A DNA stretch of 64,000 nt from DATDIC01 sp963764525 (GTDB lineage: Bacteria > Pseudomonadota > Alphaproteobacteria > Acetobacterales > Acetobacteraceae). The stretch covers positions 124,001-188,000 of the forward strand of contig CAVXTC010000005.1 of the NCBI GenBank assembly GCA_963764525.1, read 5' to 3'. A model generated the notes under the pieces. It was not told the DNA's origin. It saw only the letters and a program-made list of their open reading frames with translations, and made no database searches. Of this stretch, positions 1 to 10,004 are shown piece by piece. A program made the position numbers and the translations under genes. Each line of letters opens with the position of its first letter. Within the stretch, counting starts at the first letter, position 1.

Positions 1-738
1 CAGGCAGTAGATCGCCGCTCCCAGCGCGCTGACCGTCGTGTCCACCCCGGCGGTCAGCACCGAGCGTACCACGACAGGCGCTTCTTCCGGCGTTAGCTCG
101 GCGGCGGCGTGGATATCAGCGCCGAACCCGACCGGCGCCAGCGCGGCGCGTTGCGATTGCGCCTGCACCCACGCGAGCACCGGTTCGGCGTCCGCCACCG
201 CGGCCTCGAACAGCGCGTTGCGCGGCCCGAACGAGTTAAACACCATGTTCCCGTACGGCAGCAGGAACCTGCGGTTGTCCCGCGGCATGCCGACCGCATC
301 CGGAAACACGGTGAGCGGGAACGCCTCGGCCAGATCGGGGACAGCATCGAAGGTGCCGCGCGCAACCAGTTCGTCGATCAGCGTATCGGCCGCCGCCGAA
401 AAATCCGCTCGCAGACGCCGCATCGCGGCCGGTGACAGCACACGGTCCAGCACTTTGCGCGTACGGTCGTGCAGCGGCGGATCGGTCTCCAGCACCAGGC
501 TGGGCAGCCGCCACGGCTTTTCCTTGCTGAAATCGGACAGCCCGACGCCGCGCGCAGACGAAAAGCTCTGCCAATCCGTCAGAATTGCATGCACCTGCTC
601 GTAGCGCGCCACTGCCCACACATCGTAGCGCTTGAGCCGCACCAACGGCCCCGCCTCACGCAGCGCTTCCTGGGCGGGCAGCGGGTTCTCGAAATACACG
701 TGCGAATACGGGTCGATGTCGGAGGTTGGGATGGGCAT
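1..738 (-). CDS. Cytochrome P450, C-terminus cut by the window edge
   Basis: Reading the minus strand from the ATG at 738 gives an open frame of 246 codons to base 1. It contains P450 landmarks: an N-terminal DPYSHVYFENP segment, ETDPPLHDRTRKVL typical of the B-C region (the substrate-recognition HxxxR motif), and AGVDTT, the I-helix oxygen-activation motif, near the end. The haem-binding Cys loop lies outside the window. An ATG at 750 is also in frame, but GGAG at 744-747 sits 6 nt before the ATG at 738, so the shorter start is preferred. It is divergent from the dehydratase at 805. The substrate cannot be told; haem monooxygenase is the family role. Confidence 0.85.
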   Translation of the reverse strand, partial: MPIPTSDIDPYSHVYFENPLPAQEALREAGPLVRLKRYDVWAVARYEQVHAILTDWQSFSSARGVGLSDFSKEKPWRLPSLVLETDPPLHDRTRKVLDRVLSPAAMRRLRADFSAAADTLIDELVARGTFDAVPDLAEAFPLTVFPDAVGMPRDNRRFLLPYGNMVFNSFGPRNALFEAAVADAEPVLAWVQAQSQRAALAPVGFGADIHAAAELTPEEAPVVVRSVLTAGVDTTVSALGAAIYCL

Positions 739-804
739 CGCCGTCTCCATTGGATTCCGCGCCGATTCTATACATGATCGGACAGGGAAGGGATGGAGGA
801 TGCA

Positions 805-1782
805 ATGTATCTCGGCACCCAGGTCGCACCGCGCGACGATCAGGACTACCGGATGTGGGCGCAGCTTGGGGTTCGCCATGTCTGCGCCGATCCGCCGGGC
901 AACCCGCACCGCTGGAGCCTGGATGACCTGAACCGCCAGCGCGAGCATGTCGAAAGCTTCGGGCTGACCCTGGACATGGTGCAGCTTCCCCTGGCGTCGC
1001 GGCCGATCGAGCAGGGGCAGAGCCCGAACATCCTGCTGGGCCGCGAGCCCGACCGGCAGCGCGAGATAGATTCCATTTGCGCGCTGATCGAGCGATTGGC
1101 GCAGGCCGGCATCCCAGCCGCCAAATACAACTTGAACATCATCGGCATCCCGCGCACCGGGCAGGAGCCGGGGAGGGGTGGCGCGCGCAACGCTGCGTTC
1201 CGCTGGGACAAGGCGGATCACGACGCGCCCCCGGGCCTCGCCGGCGTGTTGGATGAGGATGAGAACTGGGCGCGGATCGATCATTTCCTGCGCCACGTCG
1301 TGCCGGTGGCGACGTCAGCGCGCGTGCGGCTGGCCTGCCATCCGCACGATCCCTACACGCCGCCGGGCTACAAGGGCGTCACGCGGGTGCTGGGCACCGT
1401 GGAAGGACTGAAGCGCTTCGTGACGATGCACGAGAGCCCGTATCACGGGCTGAATTTCTGCCAGGGCACCGTGGCCGAGATGCTGGAAGACCCTGGCCGG
1501 GAGATCGTTCCGGTGATCCGCTGGTTCGGCGAGCGGGGCAAGATCTTCAACGTCCACTTCCGCAACATCCTCGGCCGCCGACTGGATTTCATGGAGGTCT
1601 TCCCCGACGAGGGCAGCATGGACATGGCCGCTGCGCTGCGCGCGTATCGTGATGTCGGTTACCAGTACATGCTGATGCCGGATCACGTGCCGGAGATCGA
1701 CGCGCGCGATCCGTCGGGCATCGCGTTTGCGTTCTGCTATGGCTATATCAAGGGACTGATGGACGCGATCGGCGGCGGCTGA
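805..1782 (+). CDS. Mannonate dehydratase-like TIM-barrel protein (UxuA family)
   Basis: This 325-residue protein resembles short UxuA-type sugar-acid dehydratases of the xylose-isomerase-like TIM-barrel fold. Metal/active-site type motifs are visible in order: ACHPHDPY, NFCQGTVAEML, HFRNI and MPDHVPEI. UxuA converts D-mannonate to 2-keto-3-deoxygluconate, but the protein is shorter than the E. coli enzyme and the true substrate may differ. An ATG at 793 is in frame; the ATG at 805 has GGAGG five bases before it and is the better start. No uxuB or uronate genes are adjacent; the divergent neighbour is a P450. Confidence 0.75.
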   Translation: MYLGTQVAPRDDQDYRMWAQLGVRHVCADPPGNPHRWSLDDLNRQREHVESFGLTLDMVQLPLASRPIEQGQSPNILLGREPDRQREIDSICALIERLAQAGIPAAKYNLNIIGIPRTGQEPGRGGARNAAFRWDKADHDAPPGLAGVLDEDENWARIDHFLRHVVPVATSARVRLACHPHDPYTPPGYKGVTRVLGTVEGLKRFVTMHESPYHGLNFCQGTVAEMLEDPGREIVPVIRWFGERGKIFNVHFRNILGRRLDFMEVFPDEGSMDMAAALRAYRDVGYQYMLMPDHVPEIDARDPSGIAFAFCYGYIKGLMDAIGGG

Positions 1783-1784
1783 GA

Positions 1785-1862
1785 TCAGAGACTATCGACC
1801 TTTTCCGCCAGCCACCTCTTGGTCAGCGACTGGTACGGCAAGTCGCGCCGGTTCTCCGCCAA
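1785..1862 (-). pseudogene. Possible antitoxin C-terminal remnant (CopG/BrnA type)
   Basis: Just downstream of pyk a 25-codon minus-strand frame, open only from a TTG at 1862, encodes AENRRDLPYQSLTKRWLAEKV and then stops. The core LPYQSL.K.WLAEK resembles the last helix of CopG/BrnA-like antitoxins. An in-frame stop lies immediately upstream and no partner toxin is visible, so if real this is a decayed fragment. The similarity is judged by eye and is short. Confidence 0.25.
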
Positions 1863-1892
1863 TGCAAGACTTCACGCCCTGCCCGGCCGAAC

Positions 1893-3326
<1,434 letters not shown>

Positions 3327-3342
3327 TCGTGTTCCCCATGCC

Positions 3343-3523
3343 AGAAGGTCAAGGGGGCGCTGCCCCCCTGGACCCCCCGCCAAGGGCTAGCCCTTGGAAC
3401 CCATCCGTTTGGTCTGGTGCGAAGGGGCCTTGCCAAGGCCCGCTTTCGCACCAGACCAGTCAAAGGGGTCCAGGGGACCAGTCCCCTGGCGGGGGTCCAG
3501 GGGGCAGCGCCCCCTGGCCTTCC
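3343..3523. repeat. Long palindromic repeat, copy A
   Basis: Nested inverted repeats span about 180 bp. The outer arms at roughly 3343-3367 and 3499-3523 pair through GGGGGCGCTGCCCCC-type sequence; an inner hairpin pairs GGTCTGGTGCGAA with TTCGCACCAGACC. A second copy lies at 6507-6709. Copy A covers the last ~21 codons of the upstream sulfotransferase gene and ends just before pyk. It probably folds as a strong structure or terminator in RNA; its mobility is unproven. Confidence 0.85.
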
Positions 3524-4437
3524 GCACGTATAGGGGCGCCCGTCACCTCCGGCCAGCCGAACCGCCGCAGCATCCACCCCGCCTGCTCGACGACGAACCG
3601 GTTGGTTGCTTCGCTCAGCACTCCGCGCCAGTCGCCGGGCAGGCCGTTGCGAAACAGCGAGCGCGCATCCGGTTCGCCGCGCCGCCGCCCGCCGCTTAGC
3701 CGCTCGAACGCCGCCGCATCGATGCATGTATGCACCGTTTCCGGCGCGTCGGACACGCCAAGGAACCGGAACACGCGCGCCAGCGATTCCAGCGGCGCCG
3801 CCACCAGCGTTTCATACGTTACGGCAAGATAGGAGTCCGGGTGCGCCGTGCCGAAGGCCAGCCCGGCATGCGTATCGGCCGCCAACGTGGCCAGCTTGTC
3901 GCGCACGAAGCCTTGCAGCTCGTTGCGATCGGCCCAGGACGGGTCGAGCCTGGCGTTGTGGTGCCAGCTTGAAACCAGCACCTCGCGCGGATCGCGCAGC
4001 AGATGAATGAATCGAGCCGGCGGAAACAGCCGGCGCAACCCGTCGAAAATGCGCAGATTGTGCGGTGTCTTTTCGCCGACCGCCTTGCACGAAGCGGCCC
4101 CTGGATGGCGGCGCAGCGCCAGAAGAATGGCCGCGCCGAGCAGGTATTCCAGGTCGTCAGCGCCGAACAGCGGATAGCCCTCGGTTTCCTGAAACACCGT
4201 GGCGTTCTTGTTCGCCAGATACGCATTGTGCGCCTCCAGCGCCTGTTTCAGGTGCGGCAGCAGGCTGGTGCCGAACTGGCCCTCGCCCCGGCAGCTAACC
4301 TCCGGGTGGGCGTCCAGCAGCAGCTGCAGCCAGGTGGTGCCGGAGCGTGGGGCGGCGCCGATGAAGAACAACTGCTTGGCGCACAGCTCAATCAGAGCGC
4401 CGTGCCGGGCGGTCCAGAGGCTGGAGTCGGGGATCAT
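3460..4437 (-). CDS. Sulfotransferase family protein (PAPS-dependent)
   Basis: This 325-residue protein is a P-loop-like sulfotransferase that would move sulfate from PAPS to an unknown acceptor. The 5'-phosphosulfate loop is FFIGAAPRSGTTWLQLLL (about residues 24-41), and the 3'-phosphate site is RDPREVLVSSWHH. The C-terminal stretch EGQGALPPGPPPGDWSPGPL is encoded inside palindromic repeat copy A, so the original C-terminus has probably been replaced by read-through into the repeat. It is one of three sulfotransferase loci in the window (others at 27340 and 37480), and the three are not adjacent. The substrate is unknown. Confidence 0.85.
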   Translation of the reverse strand: MIPDSSLWTARHGALIELCAKQLFFIGAAPRSGTTWLQLLLDAHPEVSCRGEGQFGTSLLPHLKQALEAHNAYLANKNATVFQETEGYPLFGADDLEYLLGAAILLALRRHPGAASCKAVGEKTPHNLRIFDGLRRLFPPARFIHLLRDPREVLVSSWHHNARLDPSWADRNELQGFVRDKLATLAADTHAGLAFGTAHPDSYLAVTYETLVAAPLESLARVFRFLGVSDAPETVHTCIDAAAFERLSGGRRRGEPDARSLFRNGLPGDWRGVLSEATNRFVVEQAGWMLRRFGWPEVTGAPIRAEGQGALPPGPPPGDWSPGPL

Positions 4438-4480
4438 GCGGGGAAACGCTGCGGTTCAATTGGGGAATCGGCCACCCCCA

Positions 4481-5149
4481 TCACCCCCGAAACCCTGTCG
4501 CCACCACGTAAAGCTCGCTCGACTCCTTCCTGCTCGCCGGTGGCTTGGCGTGGCGCACTGTGGCGAAATGCTGTTTCATCCGCGCCAACATCTCCCGTTC
4601 CGAGCCGCCCTGAAATACCTTGGCAACGAAACCGCCACCCTCATTCAATACCTCCAGCGCAAAATCCAGCGCCATCTCGGCCAACGCCATTATCCGTATG
4701 TGATCAGTCGCACCATGACCGGTGGTGTTCGGCGCCATGTCGGACAGCACCAGGTCTGCGGGACCGTCCAGCAGTGCGGTCAGCCGCCCAGGCATAAACT
4801 GATCCGTGAAATCGCCCTGGATCAGCGCAGCACCTGGCACCGGATCGATCGGCAGCAGATCGACCCCCACCACCAGCCCGGCACCGCGCCGCAGCGCCAC
4901 CTGCGCCCAGCCGCCCGGCGCTGCCCCCAGGTCCACCACGCGCGCGCCGCGGCGGATCAGCCCGAACCGGTCGTCGAGTTCCAGCAGCTTGAACGCCGCG
5001 CGCGAACGCCAGCCCTGCTGCCGCGCCGCTTGCACATACGGATCGTTCAACTGCCTGGCCAGCCAGCGCTGCGAGGCCGTGCTGCGCCCGCGCGCCGTCC
5101 GCACCGGCACCGCCAACCCGCGCGGCAGCGCCGGAGGCCGCTTGCTCAT
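4481..5149 (-). CDS. rlmE: 23S rRNA 2'-O-ribose methyltransferase RlmE (FtsJ)
   Basis: The 222-residue protein is the SAM-dependent methyltransferase that modifies U2552 of 23S rRNA. Visible are SRAAFKLLELD with the first catalytic Lys, the SAM loop VVDLGAAPGGWAQ, LSDMAPNTTG with the catalytic Asp, FVAKVFQG with the second Lys, and SSELYVVATGFRG at the end. The ATG at 5149 overlaps the stop of ppx by 4 bp (ATGA), fixing both the start and the operon. An N-terminal extension up to 5338 in the same frame is only the shadow of ppx. Confidence 0.95.
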   Translation of the reverse strand: MSKRPPALPRGLAVPVRTARGRSTASQRWLARQLNDPYVQAARQQGWRSRAAFKLLELDDRFGLIRRGARVVDLGAAPGGWAQVALRRGAGLVVGVDLLPIDPVPGAALIQGDFTDQFMPGRLTALLDGPADLVLSDMAPNTTGHGATDHIRIMALAEMALDFALEVLNEGGGFVAKVFQGGSEREMLARMKQHFATVRHAKPPASRKESSELYVVATGFRG

Positions 5150-6201
5150 GCCGGCCGGTCGATCCGCGGCCAATGGCGCGCCGGCGGCGTTCGATCGGCG
5201 CGCATCATGCGCAGCAGCATCCCCTCGCGCAGCCCGCGATCGGCCACCACCACCTGCGGCGCCGGCCAGACCTGGGTGATCGCGGCGAACACCGCGCAGC
5301 CCGGCAGCACGAAATCCAGCCGCTCCGGCCCGACGCACGGGTGCTGCTCCAGCCCCTCGCGCCCCAGCGCGCGCAATCGCTCCAGCGCCCGCGCCGCTTC
5401 TTCCCGGCTGAGCACCACCCCATCGATCAACGGCCGCCGATAGCGCTGCAGGTCCAGCGCGACGCCCGCCAGCGTGGTCACCGTGCCGCTGGTGCCCAGA
5501 AGCTGCACGCCGCCACAGCGAATCTCATGGGCGATGCAGTGCACCGACTCAAACCCGGCCAGCCGCGCGGCCACATCGGCGGTCATCGCCGCGAAGCCCT
5601 CCGCGGTAAACCCGGCAGGCCCGAACCGCTCCGCCAGCGTCACGACGCCGACCGGCAGCGAGGCATAGCCGATCAGCGTCGGCCGCCCGTCCGCATCCAC
5701 ACGCACCCAGGCGAGTTCCGTCGAGCCGCCGCCAATATCGAACAGCAGCGCCCGCCGGCCGGCGCCGAGCAGCAGCGGGGCGCAACTTTCCAGCGCCAGT
5801 TCGGCTTCTTCCCGGGTGGAAATCACGTCGATCGCCAGGCCCGTCTCGCGCTTCACGCGGGCGAGGAATTCGGGGCCGTTGGCGGCACGGCGGCACGCCT
5901 CGGTGGCAATCGCCCGCACCCGCCGCACTGGGCGGCGCGCCAGACGGGCGGTGCAGGCCTGCAACGCATCCAGCGCGCGTTGCATCCCGGCCGCGCCGAG
6001 GCAGCCGGTGTGGTGCAGTCCTTCGCCCAATCGCACGATGCGGCTGAAACTGTCCAGCACGCGGAACCCGTGTCCGGTCGGCGCGCCGATCAGCATCCGG
6101 CAGTTGTTGGTGCCGAGATCGAGCGCTGCGAACGCAGGACCGGCAAGCCGGCGCGTCTGGCTCGCGGGCTCGACCCCGGGCAGGGCGTTCCCGTGGAGCA
6201 T
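5146..6201 (-). CDS. ppx: Ppx/GppA-family exopolyphosphatase or pppGpp phosphatase
   Basis: This is an ASKHA-fold phosphatase acting on polyphosphate or guanosine pentaphosphate. Motifs seen are FAALDLGTNNCRMLIG (phosphate-1), RAIATEACRRA, ISTREEAEL, LLFDIGGGSTEL (phosphate-2) and LLGTSGTVTTLAG. The protein stops after the two phosphatase domains (about 351 residues) and lacks the long C-terminal domains of E. coli Ppx, as is usual in alphaproteobacteria. An in-frame ATG at 6258 exists, but it would overlap the divergent xseB start, so 6201 is used. It is translationally coupled to rlmE. Confidence 0.9.
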   Translation of the reverse strand: MLHGNALPGVEPASQTRRLAGPAFAALDLGTNNCRMLIGAPTGHGFRVLDSFSRIVRLGEGLHHTGCLGAAGMQRALDALQACTARLARRPVRRVRAIATEACRRAANGPEFLARVKRETGLAIDVISTREEAELALESCAPLLLGAGRRALLFDIGGGSTELAWVRVDADGRPTLIGYASLPVGVVTLAERFGPAGFTAEGFAAMTADVAARLAGFESVHCIAHEIRCGGVQLLGTSGTVTTLAGVALDLQRYRRPLIDGVVLSREEAARALERLRALGREGLEQHPCVGPERLDFVLPGCAVFAAITQVWPAPQVVVADRGLREGMLLRMMRADRTPPARHWPRIDRPA

Positions 6202-6256
6202 GCCGGGGCATCTTCGGCACTTGGCGGTCCGGCCGCAAGGCTCTAGGAGCATCGGC

Positions 6257-6505
6257 ATGTCGGACCCCGCCCGCCCCGCCGTCGATGTCAGCCAATTGTC
6301 GTTCGAGGACGCGCTGGCGGAGCTTGAGCAGATCGTCCGCGGATTGGAAGGCGGTCAGCAGAAACTGGAAGACGCCATCAACGCCTATGAGCGCGGTGCC
6401 GCCCTGCGCCGGCACTGCGAGGCCAAGCTGGCCGAGGCCGAAAGCCGCGTCGCCGCGATCGTGGAACACGCCGATGGGTCGCTGGGCACGCGCGTCGTGG
6501 AGTGA
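6257..6505 (+). CDS. xseB: Exodeoxyribonuclease VII small subunit
   Basis: An 82-residue XseB protein, the small subunit that binds XseA to form the nuclease degrading single-stranded DNA to oligonucleotides. The family core is clear: SFEDALAELEQIVRGLEGGQQKLEDAINAYERGAALRRHCE with the coiled-coil continuation AKLAEAESRV. AGGAG lies upstream of the ATG at 6257. In many relatives xseB is followed by ispA-dxs; here the stop is followed at once by palindromic repeat copy B and a convergent gene, so it appears monocistronic. Confidence 0.95.
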   Translation: MSDPARPAVDVSQLSFEDALAELEQIVRGLEGGQQKLEDAINAYERGAALRRHCEAKLAEAESRVAAIVEHADGSLGTRVVE

Positions 6506-6506
6506 G

Positions 6507-6709
6507 GAAGGCGAGGGGGCGCTGCCCCCTCGACCCCCGCCAGGGCAAGTCCCCCGGACCCCTTTGTTTGGTTTGGTGCGAAGGGGGCCTTGGCGAGACC
6601 GTCCGGTTGGCACGGTCCCGCCCGGCCCCCCTTCGCACCAAACCAATCGGAGGGGTTCCAAGGGCCTGTCCCCTGGCGGGGGTCCAGGGGGCAGCGCCCC
6701 CTGGCCTTC
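6507..6709. repeat. Long palindromic repeat, copy B (between convergent genes)
   Basis: This ~200-bp element repeats the outer arms of copy A, GGGGGCGCTGCCCCC...GGGGGCAGCGCCCCC, and contains an inner pair GGTTTGGTGCGAAGGGGG / CCCCCTTCGCACCAAACC. It fits exactly between the xseB stop (6505) and the stop of the convergent PH-domain gene (6710). It would give a bidirectional terminator-like RNA structure. Confidence 0.85.
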
Positions 6710-7177
6710 TCACCCGGCGATGATCGCATTGCGTAGCCGCAGCGGCGCGCCGATGCCGCGCAGCGGTTCGATGCTGGACCCGGTGCCGCGGATCAGCACG
6801 GTGCCGTAGTTGAAGACGCGCCCGCCGATGCTTTGCATCACATCGACGGTTTCGATCTTGCTGATGTTCATCTCTGCGGTATAGCGCGACAGCAGGCCGC
6901 GCTTGTAGATCACGCGCCGGTCGGTGACGACGATTTCCGTGCTGCGCCGTCGGATCCATTCGCCCAGGAACGCCAGCAGAGCCAGCACGGCCACCACCGC
7001 GGCGGCATACAGGCAGTACGTTCGTTGCGGTTCCTGCTGCACGACGATTACCGCCACCACCGCGATAGCGATGGCGATCACCGCCAGCAATATGGCTGGC
7101 CGGTAGATGGACCAGTGCAGCCGGCTGATTTCCTTCACGGTTTCGTCCGGTTGCAACACCTTGGTGTGGTAGGCCAT
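6710..7177 (-). CDS. PH domain-containing membrane protein (bacterial PH, YdbT-like)
   Basis: A 155-residue membrane protein. Two adjacent hydrophobic segments (AILLAVIAIAIAVVAVIVV and AAAVVAVLALLAFLGEWI) are followed by a bacterial PH-like domain: STEIVVTDRRVIYKRGLLSRYTAEMNISKIETVDVMQSIGGRVFNYGTVLIRGTG. The pattern 'TDRRVI..RG....R..E..L..I..V...QS..GR...YG...I.GTGG' is typical of bPH_2 proteins. The ATG at 7175-7177 (MAYHTKVLQPDE) fits the usual start. Its function is unknown; a membrane-envelope role is assumed for the family. It converges on xseB across the repeat. Confidence 0.85.
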   Translation of the reverse strand: MAYHTKVLQPDETVKEISRLHWSIYRPAILLAVIAIAIAVVAVIVVQQEPQRTYCLYAAAVVAVLALLAFLGEWIRRRSTEIVVTDRRVIYKRGLLSRYTAEMNISKIETVDVMQSIGGRVFNYGTVLIRGTGSSIEPLRGIGAPLRLRNAIIAG

Positions 7178-7264
7178 CGGCACTCCTGTTGGGCGGGGTG
7201 ACGGCAATTTGCCCGGTTGTGGCGACGCGTGCCAGTCTTGTCCCGCCACCGCGATGGAAGTGCC

Positions 7265-8116
7265 ATGCCGGACCCGCTGAGGCTGCGCACCGCAATCGGG
7301 CCGTATTCGCATGTGCAAGCGCTGCGCGACGGCTCCGTTGGATCGTCGCGAGTGACGCTGGACTTCGTCGAGGTGGCGCCCATCACGCGGGCGTTCCGCC
7401 GCATGGCGCGCGACCTCGAATTCGATTTGTGTGAGATGGCAGCGACAACCTTGGCACAAGCGCAGGCCTACGGGAAGCCGATCGCCGGATTGTCGGCGGT
7501 GGTGATGCGCGGGTTTCATCATGGCGCGCTGGTGTGCCGGAGGGACTCGTCGCTGCGCGGTCCGGCGGACCTGGTGGGGCGGCGCGTCGGTGTGCGGGCG
7601 TGGTCGCAGACGACCGGTGTGTGGGTGCGCGGCATTTTGCAGAACGACTACGGCATCGACCTGTCCACGATCCGGTGGGTGACCGAGGAAGACGCCCACG
7701 TGGCGGAGTTTCGTGACCCGCCCTTCGTGGTTCGTGCGGGGGGCGATCTGGTCGCCATGCTGCGGGCCGGTGAGATCGATGCCGGCGTGGCGCTGCGCGG
7801 CGCCGATCCGACGGAGTTGCGGACGGTGATCCCCGATGCGGACACGGCGGCCGTCGAGTGGTTCCGTCGCACCGGGGTTTATCCGGTGAACCACGTGGTC
7901 GCGGTCCGGCGCGAACTGCTGGCCGCGCATCCGTGGCTCGCCGGCGAGTTGATGGCGCTGTTCGCGGCGGCGAAGCAGGCGGCTCGGGTGGACGACGATG
8001 CACTGCCATACGGTCTGCCCGCCAACCGCGCGGCGATCGAGCTGCTGATGCGGTTCGCGCACCAGCAGCGGCTGATCCCGCGCGCCTACAGGTCCAACGA
8101 GTTGTTTGCCGCGTAA
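7265..8116 (+). CDS. Pht5-like 4,5-dihydroxyphthalate decarboxylase / SBP-fold protein
   Basis: This 283-residue cytoplasmic protein has a periplasmic-binding-protein-like fold without a signal peptide. LRLRTAIGPYSHVQALRDG, EVAPITRAFRRMARDLEFDLCEMAATTLAQAQAYGKPI and LVGRRVGVRAWSQTTGVWVRGILQNDYGI match the pattern of 4,5-dihydroxyphthalate decarboxylase-type proteins. It heads a plus-strand operon with an HpcH/HpaI aldolase and a LigJ-like hydratase, which supports an aromatic-acid role. The alternative is an orphan SsuA-like binding protein; family assignment by eye cannot separate these. Confidence 0.65.
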   Translation: MPDPLRLRTAIGPYSHVQALRDGSVGSSRVTLDFVEVAPITRAFRRMARDLEFDLCEMAATTLAQAQAYGKPIAGLSAVVMRGFHHGALVCRRDSSLRGPADLVGRRVGVRAWSQTTGVWVRGILQNDYGIDLSTIRWVTEEDAHVAEFRDPPFVVRAGGDLVAMLRAGEIDAGVALRGADPTELRTVIPDADTAAVEWFRRTGVYPVNHVVAVRRELLAAHPWLAGELMALFAAAKQAARVDDDALPYGLPANRAAIELLMRFAHQQRLIPRAYRSNELFAA

Positions 8117-8132
8117 CGAGAGAGGGTATGAC

Positions 8133-8996
8133 ATGCCGGAAACCCCCCGCCTGAACGGCGCGATCCGCGCGCTGGAGGCAGGCAAGCCAGCTTTCGCGCC
8201 GTTCACCAGCGCGGAGATTTCCAACGCGCTGACCTTCGGTGCTTCCGCCTGCGACGGCGTGGTGTTCGAGATGGAGCACAACCCCTACGACATAAAAGCG
8301 CTGCGCGACTGCCTGCAATACATGCTGAACCGGCGGCAGATCGTTGCATCCGGCTCCATCGTCCCTGCGGTGACGCCGTTCGTGCGCATTCCGCCGAACG
8401 GCGGGGAGCAAAGCCAGTGGATCGCCAAGCAGGTGCTGGATGTCGGCGTCTATGGCGTGGCCTGGCCACATGTCAGCACCGTGGAGGACGCCCGCAATGC
8501 GGTGGCCGCCTGTCGCTATCCGCGCCCTCGGGACGCGCGCTACCACGAACCGGCCGGTCAGCGCGGCGACGCGCCCACCGCCGCGGCGCGCTACTGGGGG
8601 CTGACTGCGCAGGAATACTACCAACGCGCCGATGTCTGGCCGCTCAACCCTGCCGGCGAGATCCTGGTGCTGATCATGTGCGAGGAAAAGCGTGCCATCG
8701 CCAACCTGCCAGCAATGCTGGAGCAGGTGCCGGGAATCGGCGTGGTGCTGATCGGGGAGGGGGATTTGTCGCAGGATCTGGGACATCCCCGGCAATACGA
8801 GCATCCGACCGTTGCATCTGCAATCAATGACGTGTTGGCGATCTGCAAGCAGTACAACGTGCCCTGCGGGCATCCGCATGTCGATGCGGGGAACGTCAAA
8901 TCGCTGCTAAGGCAGGGGTTCCGCTGGCTGATGCCAGCGCCGGTGACATCCTTTGCCACTTTGGAACTCGGGCGCCGGCTGTCCGGACGCGTTTGA
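8133..8996 (+). CDS. HpcH/HpaI-family aldolase
   Basis: A 287-residue TIM-barrel class II aldolase of the HpcH/HpaI family, which cleaves 2-keto-4-hydroxy acids to pyruvate or oxaloacetate plus an aldehyde or keto acid. Landmarks: CDGVVFEMEHNPYD, VRIPPNGGEQSQWIAKQVLDVGVYGVAWPHVSTVEDARNAV, ILVLIMCEEKRAIANLPAMLEQVPGIGVVLIGEGDLSQDLG and CGHPHVD. A GAGAGGG lies before the ATG at 8133. It sits 16 bp after the decarboxylase-like gene and 15 bp before the LigJ-like gene, so 4-carboxy-4-hydroxy-2-oxoadipate cleavage is a plausible (inferred) reaction. Confidence 0.85.
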   Translation: MPETPRLNGAIRALEAGKPAFAPFTSAEISNALTFGASACDGVVFEMEHNPYDIKALRDCLQYMLNRRQIVASGSIVPAVTPFVRIPPNGGEQSQWIAKQVLDVGVYGVAWPHVSTVEDARNAVAACRYPRPRDARYHEPAGQRGDAPTAAARYWGLTAQEYYQRADVWPLNPAGEILVLIMCEEKRAIANLPAMLEQVPGIGVVLIGEGDLSQDLGHPRQYEHPTVASAINDVLAICKQYNVPCGHPHVDAGNVKSLLRQGFRWLMPAPVTSFATLELGRRLSGRV

Positions 8997-9011
8997 GAAA
9001 GGGGGCGGCAA

Positions 9012-10004
9012 ATGATCATCGACGTGCACGCGCACTACACCCAGGCCTCGCCGAAGCTGGATGCATATCGCGGGCGGCAGGTGGGGTCGCAGAACAAGCC
9101 GGCCAGGGGCGCCCTTGGGATCAGCGATGACGAAATCGTCGCGTCGCTGCAGGGCAACGTCCGGCAGATGCAGGACCGCGGCATCGACCGCCTGATGTTC
9201 TCGCCGCGCGCTTCCGGCATGGGGCACGATTTCGGCAACGAGCTGATCAGCCGATATTGGACGGAGGTGAACAACGACCTGATCGGCCGTGTGTGCAAGC
9301 TGTTCCCGGCGCAGTTCTCCCCGGTCGGGCAGTTGCCGCAGTCACCGGGGATCAGCCCGAAGAACTGTGCCGAGGAAATGGATCGTTGCGTGAACGCTAT
9401 GGGTTTCGTCGGGTTCAACATCAACCCCGATGTGTCCGGCGGCGCGTTACCGTTCACGCCATCCCTGGGGTCCGAGTGGTGGTATCCGCTGTGGGAAAAG
9501 ATGGTGGCGCTGGATGTGCCGGGCATGATCCACGCGAGTTCCACGCTGAACCCCGGGTTACACGTGAACGGCTCGCATTATGTGAATTGGGACACCGCGG
9601 CGGCGGTGGAGCTGTGCAATTCGCGCGTGTTCGATGATTTCCCGAAGCTGAGGCTGATCATCCCGCATGGCGGCGGTGCCATCCCGTTCCAGTGGCGCCG
9701 GCACTCGGCACTGCATGAACTGGCGGGCAAGCGGCCGTTCGAGGAGATGGTGAAGCATCTGTGGTTCGATATGGCGATCTACGACCAGGATTCGATGGAG
9801 CTGCTGATCCGGCGGATGGGACCGGACCGGCTGCTGTATGCCAGCGAGATGTTCGGCACTGCGAAGGCGATCGATCCGAGCACCGGCCGCTGCTACGATG
9901 ACACCGTACCGTTCGTGAAAGCGATCCCGTGGTTGTCGGAAGAAGACCGGTTCAAGATCTTCGAAGGCAATGCGCGCAGGCTTTATTCGCGCGCACGGTT
10001 CTGA
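9012..10004 (+). CDS. Amidohydrolase-family 4-oxalomesaconate hydratase-like protein (LigJ/ACMSD type)
   Basis: A 330-residue metal-dependent amidohydrolase-fold protein. MIIDVHAHYTQASPKL carries the HxH metal pair; HASSTLN, IIPHGGGAIPFQWRR and LLYASEMFGTAKAIDPSTG supply the other metal and active-site positions. Overall pattern and length fit LigJ, which hydrates 4-oxalomesaconate in the protocatechuate 4,5-cleavage pathway, although ACMSD-type decarboxylases look similar. AAAGGGGG precedes the ATG. Its 3' end overlaps the convergent tag gene by 22 bp. Confidence 0.75.
   Translation: MIIDVHAHYTQASPKLDAYRGRQVGSQNKPARGALGISDDEIVASLQGNVRQMQDRGIDRLMFSPRASGMGHDFGNELISRYWTEVNNDLIGRVCKLFPAQFSPVGQLPQSPGISPKNCAEEMDRCVNAMGFVGFNINPDVSGGALPFTPSLGSEWWYPLWEKMVALDVPGMIHASSTLNPGLHVNGSHYVNWDTAAAVELCNSRVFDDFPKLRLIIPHGGGAIPFQWRRHSALHELAGKRPFEEMVKHLWFDMAIYDQDSMELLIRRMGPDRLLYASEMFGTAKAIDPSTGRCYDDTVPFVKAIPWLSEEDRFKIFEGNARRLYSRARF

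Noticed and set aside
3327..3383. N-terminal extension of pyruvate kinase to 3383
   Set aside because: These codons lie in or beside palindromic repeat A and have no counterpart in the family.
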